Part shown: positions 16,196 to 24,642 of the stretch, piece after piece
How the letters are laid out: each line of letters begins with the position of its first letter
How positions within the stretch are numbered: the first letter of the stretch is position 1
From: JAFEBO01 sp036392375
Lineage (GTDB): Bacteria; Planctomycetota; Phycisphaerae; Phycisphaerales; UBA1924
Length of the DNA: 64,000 nucleotides
Direction of reading: 5' to 3'
NCBI GenBank assembly: GCA_036392375.1
Contig: DASVYC010000046.1
Span: 1-64,000, forward strand
Notes under the pieces: generated by a model
What the model saw: only the letters and a program-made list of their open reading frames with translations
What the model was told of the DNA's origin: nothing
Databases searched by the model: none
Made by a program: the position numbers and the translations under genes

Positions 16196-18348
16196 GGCTC
16201 ACCTCCGACCAGCATGAGCGACGGCACCGCGGCGGCGGCCTCGCCCGAGCGTCCGATCGCCAGGCGGGCACGGGCCCGCAGACGCGGATCGGGGTCGGTG
16301 GTGGCCAGGGTGCGGAGCCTCGCGATGAGCGCGGGCCAGAGCTTGATCTCGCGGAGCTCGTGCCCGGGCAGCGTGCGGTCGGCGACCCAGGCGCCGGCAA
16401 GGCGGTGCATCGGACGCGCGTCGTCGAGCATGCGGAGCAATTGCTCGCCCACTTGAGGCGTGCGAACGGGCGCATCGAGCTTGACCTGGGTGAGGATCTC
16501 CAGCCCACGCACCGCCGAGCCGCGCACGCGGTGCCACGGGTCGTCCTTGAGCTCCATGAGACGCTCGGCGACCTGCGCGGTCTGCGTCTCCACTCCGCTG
16601 CGAACGCGCTGCACCATCGCGTCCACGGCGTTCGCGCGAACTCGCTGATCCACCGACCCCGCGGCTTGGTCCAGGAGCTGGGCGGCCTGCGTGTCGGGTA
16701 CATCCGCAAGAGCGCTCGTGGCGGTCGCGAGGTCGCGTGCCGCGAGGACGGCGAGCTCCGATGTTCCGAGCAGCACACGCACGGTCTCGATGAGCGCGGG
16801 ACGGATCTCGCCGGTGAGCCCTAGCCGTCGCGCGAGCTGGATCGCGATCGAGCGTTCCTTGGGCGAGCTGCGGATCAACTCCACCAAGCGGGTGACGACC
16901 CAGGGGCGGTCCAGTCGCAGGGCGCGGCCGACGGCGACACGGGACGCCGCGTTCGTCGTGCTTGCCTCGCACAGGAGCTCGAGATCCTGCCTGGCCATGG
17001 CCCGAACCTCGGCGTGCGGCGAACGCAGCAGCACACGCGCCAGCACACGCTCCTGCTCCAATCGCTCGGCGCCGGGCGCCCGCGACGCGTCCTCGGTCGC
17101 CGCCACCGAGCGGCGCAGGTAAGCGGAGCGAGCAACGGTGGCGTTGGTGTCGAGGCAGAAGTCGCCCAGCATCCGCGACGAGCACCCGCCGGTCGCGGCC
17201 AGGCGCACCATCGGCTCGCGATCGGCGAGCAGGGGCTCGCACGCCGCGTCCCGCTCCTTGGCCGGCAGACGCGACGCTATCGCGGCAATGCCGCAGCGTG
17301 CATCGGGCGAGAGTCGCTCGGTCTGTTCCGGCGTGGGGATGAGGGCGACCAGGACGCGCGGCCCGCTCTTGGGCGTCGAGGTGGAAGGGGTGCGGCGTTC
17401 CAACGCCGCGACGCGAGCCGGCGCGCGCGCGAGATGCCACTGAGAAAGCACCGCTTCGTGCTCGTCGATCGACTTGGCGACGACCAGGCGATCGGCACTG
17501 GCTCCTGAGACCGCGGTGCGTCCCGCCCACTGCCAGGCCCGGAGACGCGAGAGCGGCGCGGTGTCGCGACGCATCAAACCCCGCAGGAACGAATGACCCG
17601 ATTGCTCGCGGTCCTGCAGCCAGCGGGCGATGGACGGCACCTGCCGAAGCACGCACGGCTCGATCGCCAGCAGCGCCGCCAGCAGGAGATTCTCACGCCT
17701 GTGCAGCGACATGGCGGCGAGCGCCTCGCCCAGGCTCTCGCGCACGCGGGCGGCGTCACCCTCGGTCCAGGTGCTCCGCACGCGTGCCGCGGCGGCGTGC
17801 TGCGCGGGCGTGAGATGGTCAGCCAGCGCCGCGGAATCAGGGTCCGAGGCCGCGAGCGCGAGGGTGAGCAACGCCGCCTCCGCGGTCTCACGCACCGCCG
17901 GCTCCGAATCCCGCAAAAGCTCGGACGCGGCGTCGGCAAGCTCCGGATCGCCCGCAAGCCCGGCCAGGCGGGCCACCTCCAGCCGCGCCGCCGCATCCTG
18001 GCTGGTGAGCTGTGTGCCAACGACCGACGACCAGCGGCCACGCCCGCTCGCGACCGCCAATTCGCGAACATCCGCGGGCAGGATCGCGATCGATCTCCCC
18101 AGTTCCCGCAACGCCACACGGTGGACGGGCTCTCGCTCCGGCAGGAGCCCGGAGATCAATGACTTGCAACGACGGCGCAGTCCGGCGGCCAGAGAGGTCG
18201 AACCGCCCGAGGGGTCCTGCGTATCAACTGCGGCGAGCTCCAGCAGCGCCAGGCCCAGCGCCTCGGCCTCGGTCGGATCGGCCACCCGCAGCGCCTCGGC
18301 CACCAGCGCGGCCCGCGCACGTGGCGGCAGGCCCACGACTTGCGCCAT
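16192..18348 (-). CDS. HEAT-like repeat protein
   Basis: The roughly 718-residue protein is almost entirely alpha-helical, with recurrent paired helices such as VRETAEAALLTLALAASDPD, DPWHRVRGSAVRGLEILTQV and DPDPRLRARARLAIGRSGEA. These are HEAT/armadillo-type scaffold repeats with the characteristic D-P-x-x-R-V/L-R-x-x-A. There is no signal peptide, so it is probably cytoplasmic. I start at the ATG (complement of 18346-18348, MAQVVGLPPRARAALVAEAL). A GTG at 18381 would lie on top of the predicted transcription start. It is the first gene of a two-gene operon with the small membrane protein and may be tethered by it. Confidence 0.75.
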   Translation of the reverse strand: MAQVVGLPPRARAALVAEALRVADPTEAEALGLALLELAAVDTQDPSGGSTSLAAGLRRRCKSLISGLLPEREPVHRVALRELGRSIAILPADVRELAVASGRGRWSSVVGTQLTSQDAAARLEVARLAGLAGDPELADAASELLRDSEPAVRETAEAALLTLALAASDPDSAALADHLTPAQHAAAARVRSTWTEGDAARVRESLGEALAAMSLHRRENLLLAALLAIEPCVLRQVPSIARWLQDREQSGHSFLRGLMRRDTAPLSRLRAWQWAGRTAVSGASADRLVVAKSIDEHEAVLSQWHLARAPARVAALERRTPSTSTPKSGPRVLVALIPTPEQTERLSPDARCGIAAIASRLPAKERDAACEPLLADREPMVRLAATGGCSSRMLGDFCLDTNATVARSAYLRRSVAATEDASRAPGAERLEQERVLARVLLRSPHAEVRAMARQDLELLCEASTTNAASRVAVGRALRLDRPWVVTRLVELIRSSPKERSIAIQLARRLGLTGEIRPALIETVRVLLGTSELAVLAARDLATATSALADVPDTQAAQLLDQAAGSVDQRVRANAVDAMVQRVRSGVETQTAQVAERLMELKDDPWHRVRGSAVRGLEILTQVKLDAPVRTPQVGEQLLRMLDDARPMHRLAGAWVADRTLPGHELREIKLWPALIARLRTLATTDPDPRLRARARLAIGRSGEAAAAVPSLMLVGGEP

Positions 18349-18385
18349 CAACCGTCGATTCTGGAATGAGCTGCTTGACACGTCC

Positions 18386-18391
18386 GTTATA
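18386..18391 (-). promoter_or_regulatory. -10 element for the HEAT-repeat operon
   Basis: On the minus strand TATAAC sits in an unusually AT-rich patch (18383-18415). No good -35 is visible. A start near 18379 supports the ATG at 18348 over the upstream GTG. Confidence 0.35.
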
Positions 18392-18558
18392 TTTTACTTG
18401 TGTTTGGATTTGCACATGTAACGTTGGCTTGACGTTCGGCCCCATCGGTTGTGACAACAATGCGGGCCCCCCGAGCGGTGGGATCAACGAACCGCCGCTC
18501 CCGTCAAGAGCACGTGCTTGGGTACATCGGCTGAAAGGCCCTTGAACCGTTTGCGGAC

Positions 18559-18591
18559 GGGGATGGGAAGGGGTCAAGGGGTGGGGAGGGG
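18559..18591 (+). other. G-quadruplex-type tract
   Basis: Six runs of 3-4 G with loops of 1-4 nt lie in the intergenic region between the HEAT operon and the gene at 18760, on the coding strand of the latter. Confidence 0.65.
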
Positions 18592-18610
18592 TTGGAGTCT
18601 CGTGCCGGCG

Positions 18611-18675
18611 GTCTGTGCGACGCCGGGAGGTCGGCGGTGTGCGGGACACCACCGACATGCGGGCGGCGCACAGAC
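18611..18675 (+). promoter_or_regulatory. Structured leader: nested hairpins upstream of the gene at 18760
   Basis: A perfect 9-bp outer stem (GTCTGTGCG 18611-18619 with 18667-18675) encloses an 11-bp hairpin (18630-18640 with 18646-18656, one C-A mismatch, 5-nt loop). There is no U-run, so it is not a standard terminator. It could be a leader RNA or a protein-binding site. Confidence 0.5.
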
Positions 18676-18759
18676 GCGGCGCTCGCGGGTCTGACGGAGG
18701 CCTCGGACCCGAACGGAAGCCGCCGCCGCGGGGCGGGCGGTCTAGCACAAGGACTGGAA

Positions 18760-19302
18760 ATGAACCTGTCACCCAAGACCCACGGGCTGCAGACGTATCA
18801 GACCGTGGTGTACGGGCGGGCTCCCCATCCGGAGTTCTTCACCGTCAAGGCACGCCGCGGGCTCAAGCACGCGGGGATGGATCTGGAGGCCTGGCTTCTA
18901 CCCGGCGCTCACGTCCTGCGGATCCAGCTCGGAACGAGCGCGCTGGCCGAACTGGTCCTCGACGGCGAACGCAACCCGCCGGACCAGGGCGTCATCCACT
19001 CCGCCCACTGCCTGGGCGAATACGACTACGAGAAGACCTTCGAGGCGGCCGGGATGCACTACATCCACAGCATCCAGACCGAATCGCTCTCGGAGAACAT
19101 CTTCGACTCGACGCTCGACGAGATGCGCGAGCACATCCGCGAGCAGGCGTCCCTTCACTACGAATGGACCGACGCCAAGGGCCGCTGCTTGAGCGCCGTG
19201 GACATGCAGAAGTTCGGGCGCGAGCTGCACGTGCAGTCGTACCACCTCGTCGCCACCGGCGGCTTCGTGGCCCGGACCCAGACCATCTTCGAGGCGCGAT
19301 AG
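18760..19302 (+). CDS. Conserved hypothetical protein, possibly DUF2617-like
   Basis: The 180-residue soluble protein starts MNLSPKTHGLQTYQTVVYGR. Segments include LEAWLLPGAHVLRIQLGTSA, LAELVLDGERNPPDQGVIHS, GMHYIHSIQTESLSENIFDS and LHVQSYHLVATGGFVARTQT. A gene start is supported by its ordinary composition and by AAGGACTGGAA ahead of the ATG. The pattern (a strand followed by L-x-E-x-L-S-E-x-x-F-x-x-x-L-x-E-M and a C-terminal 'Y-H-x-x' segment) reminds me of the DUF2617 family, but I cannot confirm it. It stands alone between the HEAT operon and ileS and carries an unusually structured leader. Confidence 0.7.
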   Translation: MNLSPKTHGLQTYQTVVYGRAPHPEFFTVKARRGLKHAGMDLEAWLLPGAHVLRIQLGTSALAELVLDGERNPPDQGVIHSAHCLGEYDYEKTFEAAGMHYIHSIQTESLSENIFDSTLDEMREHIREQASLHYEWTDAKGRCLSAVDMQKFGRELHVQSYHLVATGGFVARTQTIFEAR

Positions 19303-19635
19303 GTCCAAGGCACGAGAAGCACGTCCACGACCGCTCCAATCGAGCGAATGGACGGGCCCGATCTGACCGACAACAATCGGTCATGGTTGCGACGCGCCGC
19401 AGCATTCGAATTACCACGCCCCGCTGAGGGCCGTGGTCTGCTTGCGGGCTGTCTTCCACACCGCAGAGTGATCCGGACCCGAGCGGGGCAGTGCTTCCCG
19501 TCGTGGTGGACCATCCGCCCCGGCGGTGGATCGCGTTGCGGCTCGGCCGCAGTCCCGTAACATCTGCATTCTTCGAAGGCTTGAGACCCAAGCGATCCGC
19601 GGCGTTTTCGCGGCGAGCTTGGCTGAGAACCCGCC
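19303..19635. other. Intergenic leader region of ileS
   Basis: The 333 bp contain no gene. A small hairpin GACCGA-CAACAA-TCGGTC lies at 19367-19384, without a U-run. A weak promoter-like pair TTGCGG (19536-19541), 16 bp and TAACAT (19558-19563) would place ileS transcription about 70 nt before its ATG. No T-box motif is visible. Confidence 0.35.
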
Positions 19636-22600
19636 ATGAGCACATCCCCCACATCCCCCACTCCTTCCACGCCCGCAACGCCCAGCACCGGCGCCAAGGG
19701 TGAAGAGAAGAACCGGTACAAGGCGACGCTGAACCTGCCGCAGACCTCGTTCCCGATGAAGGCGAACCTGGTGCAGAACGAGCCCGCGAGCCTGAAGCGC
19801 TGGGACAAGCTGGGCCTGTACAAGAAGGTCCGCGAGAGCCGCGCCGGCAAGAACAAGTTCGTCTTCCACGACGGCCCGCCCTACGCCAACGGCTCCATCC
19901 ACCTCGGGCACCTCATGAACAAGGTGCTCAAAGACTTCGTCGTCCGCAGCAAGACCATGCAGGACCTCAACTGCGCGTACATCCCCGGCTGGGACTGCCA
20001 CGGCCTGCCCATCGAACACAAGGTCATGACCGAGCTGGTTGAGACCAAGAAGATCGACAAGCTGCTCACGCTCACCGAAGACCAGCGCCGCATGGCGGTC
20101 CGCCGCGAGTGCCAGAAATACGCCGAGAAGTTCCACAAGTTACACACCACCCAGATGACGCGGCTGCTCACGCTCGCCGATTACGAGAACCCCTACCTCA
20201 CCATGAAGCCCGAGTACGAGGCGGGCGTACTGGAGGTGCTGGCGGGGTTGTTGGATGCGGGTCTGGTGTATCGCGCCCTCAAGCCCGTGCACTGGTCGAT
20301 CGCCAACGAGACCGCCCTGGCCGAGGCCGAACTGGAGTACATGGACCGCGAGGATTTGTCCGTGTACGTGGATTTCGAAGCGGCGGACGCCGACGCGGTG
20401 TACGACGCGTTCGGGCTGCCGAAGGCGTCGGATGAAGATGGCGACGACGAAGAGAGCGGCGAACAAGATGAGTCCAAGGCGTCGCGTCCCGCGCCGGGCG
20501 TGCGACCGAATCAGAGGCCGTGCTTCACGATCTGGACCACGACGCCATGGACCTTGCCGGCGAACCTCGCCATCGCCGTGAACCCGGACTTTGAATACGC
20601 GCTGGTCTTCATCGACGGCAACATCACCGTCATGGCCAAGGACCTGGTTGAGAAGGTGACGCAGAACGCGCGGAGCGAGGAAGTGACCGTGCTCGCGACC
20701 ACGCCGGGCAGCAAGCTCGTCGGGCTCAAGTACCGCCATCCGTTCGTGGATCTCTCCCGCGGCGAAAGCGTCGCCCACGTGCCCGCCGGCGGCAGCGCAC
20801 ACAAGTCACTCGACAAGGTCTTCACCGTCATGGCCGCCGACTACGTCACGCTCGACGACGGCACCGGCCTCGTGCACACCGCCCCCGGCCACGGCCAGGA
20901 GGACTACCAGACCGGCCTGCGCGAGGGTCTGCCCGTCTACTGCCCCGTCATGCACGACGGCAAGTACGACGCGAGCGTGCCCCAGTGGCTCCGCGGCCTC
21001 GACATCTGGACCGCGAACCAGAAGGTCGCCGACCACCTCAAGAACAGCGGACACCTCTTCTACAGCCACAAGTTCATGCACAGCTACCCGCATGACTGGC
21101 GCAGCAAAACGCCGGTGATCTTCCGCTGCACCGAGCAGTGGTTCGTGTCGGTCGAGAAGAAGGGTGCCTCAACCGCGCCGGGCTTCATGAGGGAACGCAG
21201 CCTGCGCGATGCGGCGCTCCTGAGCACCGCTCAGGACGTGGCCTTCGTCCCCGAATGGGGCCGCAACCGCATGCGCGGCATGCTCGAGTCGCGTCCGGAC
21301 TGGTGCATCAGCCGCCAGCGGGCGTGGGGCCTGCCCATCCCGTCCTTCATCCTCCCCAGCGGCCAGAGTGTCATGACCGGCGCGATGGTGCGGGCGGTCA
21401 GCGCGGTGGTGCGCAACAAGGGCTCCGACGCATGGTTCCAGTTGGCACCCTCGGAGCTGCTTGAGCAGTACGACGAGACGAGCGATGCGGAACTTCCCAC
21501 GTCGCTGCGGTCCTCGCTTGCACGCGGGGTGCGTCAGAACCTCAAGAAGGGCAACGACATCCTCGACGTCTGGTTCGAGTCCGGCTCGTCGTGGAACGCC
21601 GTCATGCGCCAGCGCGGCCTGGGCTATCCCGTCGATCTCTACCTCGAAGGCTCCGACCAGCACCGCGGGTGGTTCCAGTTGTCTCTCCTCCCGGCCCTCG
21701 GCGTCACCGGTGTACCGCCGTTCAAGACGCTGCTCACGCACGGCTTCATGGTGGACAAGGACGGCCGCAAGCTCAGCAAGTCCAGCGGCGACACCGTCGA
21801 AGATCTCTTCAACGACTACGGCGTGGACGTCCTCCGCTGGTGGGTGTCGTCGCTCGCGTACGAGAACGACGTGAAGGTCGATCGCGAGTTCTTCAACGCG
21901 GCGGGCGAGAGCTACCGCAAGCTTCGCAACACGCTGCGCTTCATGCTGAGCAACCTGGCGGACTTCACGCCCACGTGCGAAGGTCATGCCGGGCACTGTG
22001 TGGACCTCCAGTCCATCGCCCCCACGTCCATCGACGCTTGGGTGCTGGGCGAGTTCCAGACGCTCGCCAAGGAAGTCGTCGAGGCGTACAACCGTTACGA
22101 CTTCCGCACGGCGCACCTCAAGCTCTACGACTTCTGCAACGACACGCTCAGTGCCGTGTACCTCGCGGCCGTCAAGGACCGCTTGTACTGCGACGCCAAG
22201 GACTCCAAGCGCCGGCGCCAGACGCAGACCGTGCTCTGGGACCTGACCGATGGACTCTGCCGCCTGCTCGCTCCCATCCTCTGCCACACCGCCGACGAGG
22301 CGTATCGCGCTCTGTGGTCCAGCGGCGGCAAACCCGCCGGCGACGACGTGTGCGTGCACCTCAAGTCGATGATCACCGATCTGGGCGTCAAGGCCGACGC
22401 CGACTGGTCCAAGGTCGTCGCCGCTCGGTCGAGTGCGATGCTCGCCATGGAGAAGGCCCGAGCCGATCTCGGTGTCGAGAACCCGCTTGACATGGGCGTC
22501 ACGCTGCCGGACCCGGATGGCGCGATCGCGAAGTTTGACGCGAGCGACCTGGCGGATCTGCTGGGCGTGAGCCGCGTGCGTGCCGACAAGGGCGCGATTG

Positions 22601-22731
22601 GAGCGAAGATCACCGATCTGCGGCAGGAGCCCCGCTGCGAACGCTCGTGGAAGCGTGACGGCACGGTCAAGCAGCGTTCCGACGGCGGGATGCTCAGCGA
22701 TCGTGACGCGCTCGCGGTCGGCGTCGCCTGA
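19636..22731 (+). CDS. ileS: Isoleucyl-tRNA synthetase
   Basis: This enzyme charges tRNA-Ile with isoleucine. The 1031-residue class I synthetase has the HIGH motif GSIHLGH (His89-His92), WDCHGLP, the CP1 editing domain (TPWTLPANLAI, DGTGLVHTAPGHGQEDYQTG), WCISRQRAWGLPIP and the KMSKS loop KLSKS at 712-716. A C-terminal anticodon-binding domain follows (SYRKLRNTLRFMLSN). The N-terminus has an extra Thr/Pro/Ser tail of about 25 residues. The usual C-terminal zinc finger with four cysteines is degenerate: RCERSW keeps only Cys1001, and the other positions read Ser, Ser and Asp. The CP1 region contains an acidic insertion (DEDGDDEESGEQDE). No neighbour is functionally linked. Confidence 0.96.
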   Translation: MSTSPTSPTPSTPATPSTGAKGEEKNRYKATLNLPQTSFPMKANLVQNEPASLKRWDKLGLYKKVRESRAGKNKFVFHDGPPYANGSIHLGHLMNKVLKDFVVRSKTMQDLNCAYIPGWDCHGLPIEHKVMTELVETKKIDKLLTLTEDQRRMAVRRECQKYAEKFHKLHTTQMTRLLTLADYENPYLTMKPEYEAGVLEVLAGLLDAGLVYRALKPVHWSIANETALAEAELEYMDREDLSVYVDFEAADADAVYDAFGLPKASDEDGDDEESGEQDESKASRPAPGVRPNQRPCFTIWTTTPWTLPANLAIAVNPDFEYALVFIDGNITVMAKDLVEKVTQNARSEEVTVLATTPGSKLVGLKYRHPFVDLSRGESVAHVPAGGSAHKSLDKVFTVMAADYVTLDDGTGLVHTAPGHGQEDYQTGLREGLPVYCPVMHDGKYDASVPQWLRGLDIWTANQKVADHLKNSGHLFYSHKFMHSYPHDWRSKTPVIFRCTEQWFVSVEKKGASTAPGFMRERSLRDAALLSTAQDVAFVPEWGRNRMRGMLESRPDWCISRQRAWGLPIPSFILPSGQSVMTGAMVRAVSAVVRNKGSDAWFQLAPSELLEQYDETSDAELPTSLRSSLARGVRQNLKKGNDILDVWFESGSSWNAVMRQRGLGYPVDLYLEGSDQHRGWFQLSLLPALGVTGVPPFKTLLTHGFMVDKDGRKLSKSSGDTVEDLFNDYGVDVLRWWVSSLAYENDVKVDREFFNAAGESYRKLRNTLRFMLSNLADFTPTCEGHAGHCVDLQSIAPTSIDAWVLGEFQTLAKEVVEAYNRYDFRTAHLKLYDFCNDTLSAVYLAAVKDRLYCDAKDSKRRRQTQTVLWDLTDGLCRLLAPILCHTADEAYRALWSSGGKPAGDDVCVHLKSMITDLGVKADADWSKVVAARSSAMLAMEKARADLGVENPLDMGVTLPDPDGAIAKFDASDLADLLGVSRVRADKGAIGAKITDLRQEPRCERSWKRDGTVKQRSDGGMLSDRDALAVGVA

Positions 22732-22866
22732 GCACCAGTGGGACCGGCCTCCGGCCGGTCGAGCGAGGTTCACGAGGCGCAGGGCAGAGCGGTCAGAGGC
22801 CCGTCCCACCGAGGGCCCGACTCAAAGCCACAAACAAACAAGGGCGGGGCCTGAAAGGCCCCGCCC
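22732..22866. repeat. Composite palindromic repeat, copy 4
   Basis: The first 30 bp (22732-22761) are identical to 1800-1829 and abut the ileS stop codon. The second module, an 11-bp G/C palindrome (22842-22866), lies about 80 bp further on. Confidence 0.75.
22842..22866 (-). terminator. Terminator of the clpP genes (leftward), part of the repeat
   Basis: A perfect 11-bp stem (GGGCGGGGCCT / AGGCCCCGCCC) with a 3-nt loop is present. On the minus strand it is followed by TTGTTTGTTTG, so it should end leftward transcription from clpP. On the plus strand the T-run is missing. Confidence 0.7.
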
Positions 22867-22889
22867 CCATGTCATGCTGAGTTTGGTGA

Positions 22890-23519
22890 TCACTCGTCGT
22901 CGCGTGCTCGCGGCCCGGTGGGCGTCGGCATGCGGGTGAGGACCTTATCGACCAGGCCGTACTTGAGCATCTCGCTCTCGTCGAGCCAGGTGTTGCGGTC
23001 GCAGTCTTTGGCGATCTGGTCGGTGCTGCGCCCAGTGGCTTCGCTGTAGATGCTGTACAGGCGGTCGCGGATCCGCAGCATCTCGCGGGCCTCGATCTCC
23101 AGGTCGGTGGCCTGGCCTTCCATGATGCCCGAGAGAAGCGGCTGGTGCATCAAGTTGCGGCTGTTGGTCAGCGTGAAACGCTTGCCCTTGGTGCCGCTGG
23201 TGGCGATCAGGCTGCCCATGCTGGCGGCCTGGCCGATGATGTACGTGCTGACGTCGCACTGCACGAACTTCATCGTGTCGATGATGCCCATGCCGGCCGA
23301 GACGCTGCCGCCGGGGCTGTTGATGTAGAGGTGGATATCGTGCTTTGGGTCCTCGTTGGCGAGGAAGAGCATCTGGGCCACAACGAGGTTGGCGATCTCA
23401 TCGCCGACGGGCCCGCCCAAGAAGATGATGCGATCCTTGAGCAGACGCGAGTAGATGTCGTACGCGCGTTCGCCCTTGGCGGACTTCTCGATGACGATGG
23501 GGACGAGGTAGCCGGACAT
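22890..23519 (-). CDS. clpP: ATP-dependent Clp protease proteolytic subunit (copy 2)
   Basis: This is the self-compartmentalised serine protease subunit that works with ClpX/ClpA/ClpC. The 209 residues start MSGYLVPIVIEKSAKGERAY. Catalytic triad: Ser100 in GQAASMGS, His125 in NLMHQP, Asp174 in DCDRNTW. The IFLGGPV, INSPGGSVSAGMGIIDTM and YGLVDKV blocks are canonical, and length is normal. The start is ATG (complement of 23517-23519). It lies 103 bp downstream of a second clpP on the same strand, and its pro-segment resembles mainstream ClpP. It ends at a terminator-like palindrome shared with ileS. Confidence 0.96.
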   Translation of the reverse strand: MSGYLVPIVIEKSAKGERAYDIYSRLLKDRIIFLGGPVGDEIANLVVAQMLFLANEDPKHDIHLYINSPGGSVSAGMGIIDTMKFVQCDVSTYIIGQAASMGSLIATSGTKGKRFTLTNSRNLMHQPLLSGIMEGQATDLEIEAREMLRIRDRLYSIYSEATGRSTDQIAKDCDRNTWLDESEMLKYGLVDKVLTRMPTPTGPRARDDE

Positions 23520-23622
23520 TTCAAAGTTCCAAATGGCACATGGCCCAAGGGCCAAGGGTGCCGGGTTGTCGAGCCGTTGGTTCCTGATTTGCCATTTGGC
23601 TCTTTGCCATCTGGCTCATTCC

Positions 23623-24228
23623 CTACCGCACTCCTGGGATCACGCCCACCGCTTCCTTAGGGGGTGAGCGGAGCACCTCGTCGACCAGGCCGTAGGCCAC
23701 GGCCTCTTCGGCGCTGAAGTACTTGTCACGCTCGCTGTCGGCCTTGACCTGTTCGGGGGTCTTGCCGCAGTGGTCGGCGATGATGCGGTTGAGCTCGGTC
23801 TTCATCTTGATGATCTGCTCGGCCTGGATGCGGATGTCCTCTGCCTGGCCGGTGACGCCGCCGTACGGCTGATGGATCATGACCTTCGCGTGGGGCAGGA
23901 TGAAGCGACGTCCCTTGGTGCCGGCGGTGAGCAGCACCGAGCCGCCGGAGTAGGCACGCCCGAGGCAGTAGGTGCTCACCGGGCTGCTCATGAACCGCAT
24001 GGTGTCATAGATGGCGAGGGTGTCGTCCACGGCACCACCGGGGCTGTTGATGTAGAAGTTGATCTCGGCCCCGCGCTTCTGGTTCTCGAGGTAGAGCATC
24101 TGCATCATCACCCGCGCGGCGCTGGCGTGGTTGATCTCGCCGATGAGGAAGACGACCCGATTCTCGAGCAAGAGCTCGTCGATCGTCATCTCTCGGGTTC
24201 GCTGGTACGACACGCTGGCTGCGGGCAT
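23623..24228 (-). CDS. clpP: ATP-dependent Clp protease proteolytic subunit (copy 1)
   Basis: A second ClpP paralog of 201 residues starts MPAASVSYQRTREMTIDELL. Triad: Ser94 in GRAYSGGS, His119 in VMIHQP, Asp168 in SERDKYFS. The segment around the nucleophile (GRAYSGGSVLLTAGTKG) differs from the canonical GQAASMGA, so its oxyanion-hole surroundings and substrate preference may differ. A purine-rich stretch (GGAAAGA) precedes the ATG. Two adjacent ClpP genes suggest either a mixed tetradecamer, as in Listeria or Mycobacterium, or division of labour. No clpX or tig is adjacent. Confidence 0.95.
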   Translation of the reverse strand: MPAASVSYQRTREMTIDELLLENRVVFLIGEINHASAARVMMQMLYLENQKRGAEINFYINSPGGAVDDTLAIYDTMRFMSSPVSTYCLGRAYSGGSVLLTAGTKGRRFILPHAKVMIHQPYGGVTGQAEDIRIQAEQIIKMKTELNRIIADHCGKTPEQVKADSERDKYFSAEEAVAYGLVDEVLRSPPKEAVGVIPGVR

Positions 24229-24642
24229 GGTCTCTTTCCTGTTTCTGGCCCTGGACTCGTCGCTCGGGGCGACGGGTGGCGATCCTGGATTCCCCCACCT
24301 TCTTTCTTGCATCGGCGAAACGGGCCGCGCACTTGGTGGATTGGGCCCATTCGGCCCGTCGCTGCTTGCTGATGCAATCAGGGTGCCGGGACGGGTTGGG
24401 GAGCGGTGGGCCGAACTTTCGATGCGCAACTTCCGCCCGGGGCACTGGTTGGGGGACGGGATTCTGGTTTCGGTCGCCCCTTCCCGAAATCGCCTAGCAT
24501 CGCCTCCTGTGCGCCGGTTCGTTTGCTCTCGGGGGTGTGTTCCTGCCGCCCCGGGATCTGTCCTGCCGGTTTGACAGTGTTCCCGCGCTCGCCCCATTGC
24601 CCAGATGCCGCTCGCGTCCGGCTTCGATCGAGGTTTCTACCC
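24229..24642. other. Intergenic region between divergent clpP and phosphoesterase genes
   Basis: About 410 bp without a gene. A TTGACA at 24571-24576 has no matching -10 at the right distance. It must hold divergent promoters, but I cannot place them with confidence. Confidence 0.35.

Noticed and set aside
18375..18397. TTGACA at 18375 as promoter for the gene at 18760
   Set aside because: Consensus -35, but the hexamer 17 bp later is TTGTGT, a poor -10, and the gene is about 360 bp away.
21169..22809. 546-codon open frame antisense to ileS
   Set aside because: Same kind of GC shadow as above; ileS is certain on the plus strand.
24571..24599. TTGACA at 24571 as promoter of the phosphoesterase
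   Set aside because: No -10 like sequence at 16-18 bp spacing.
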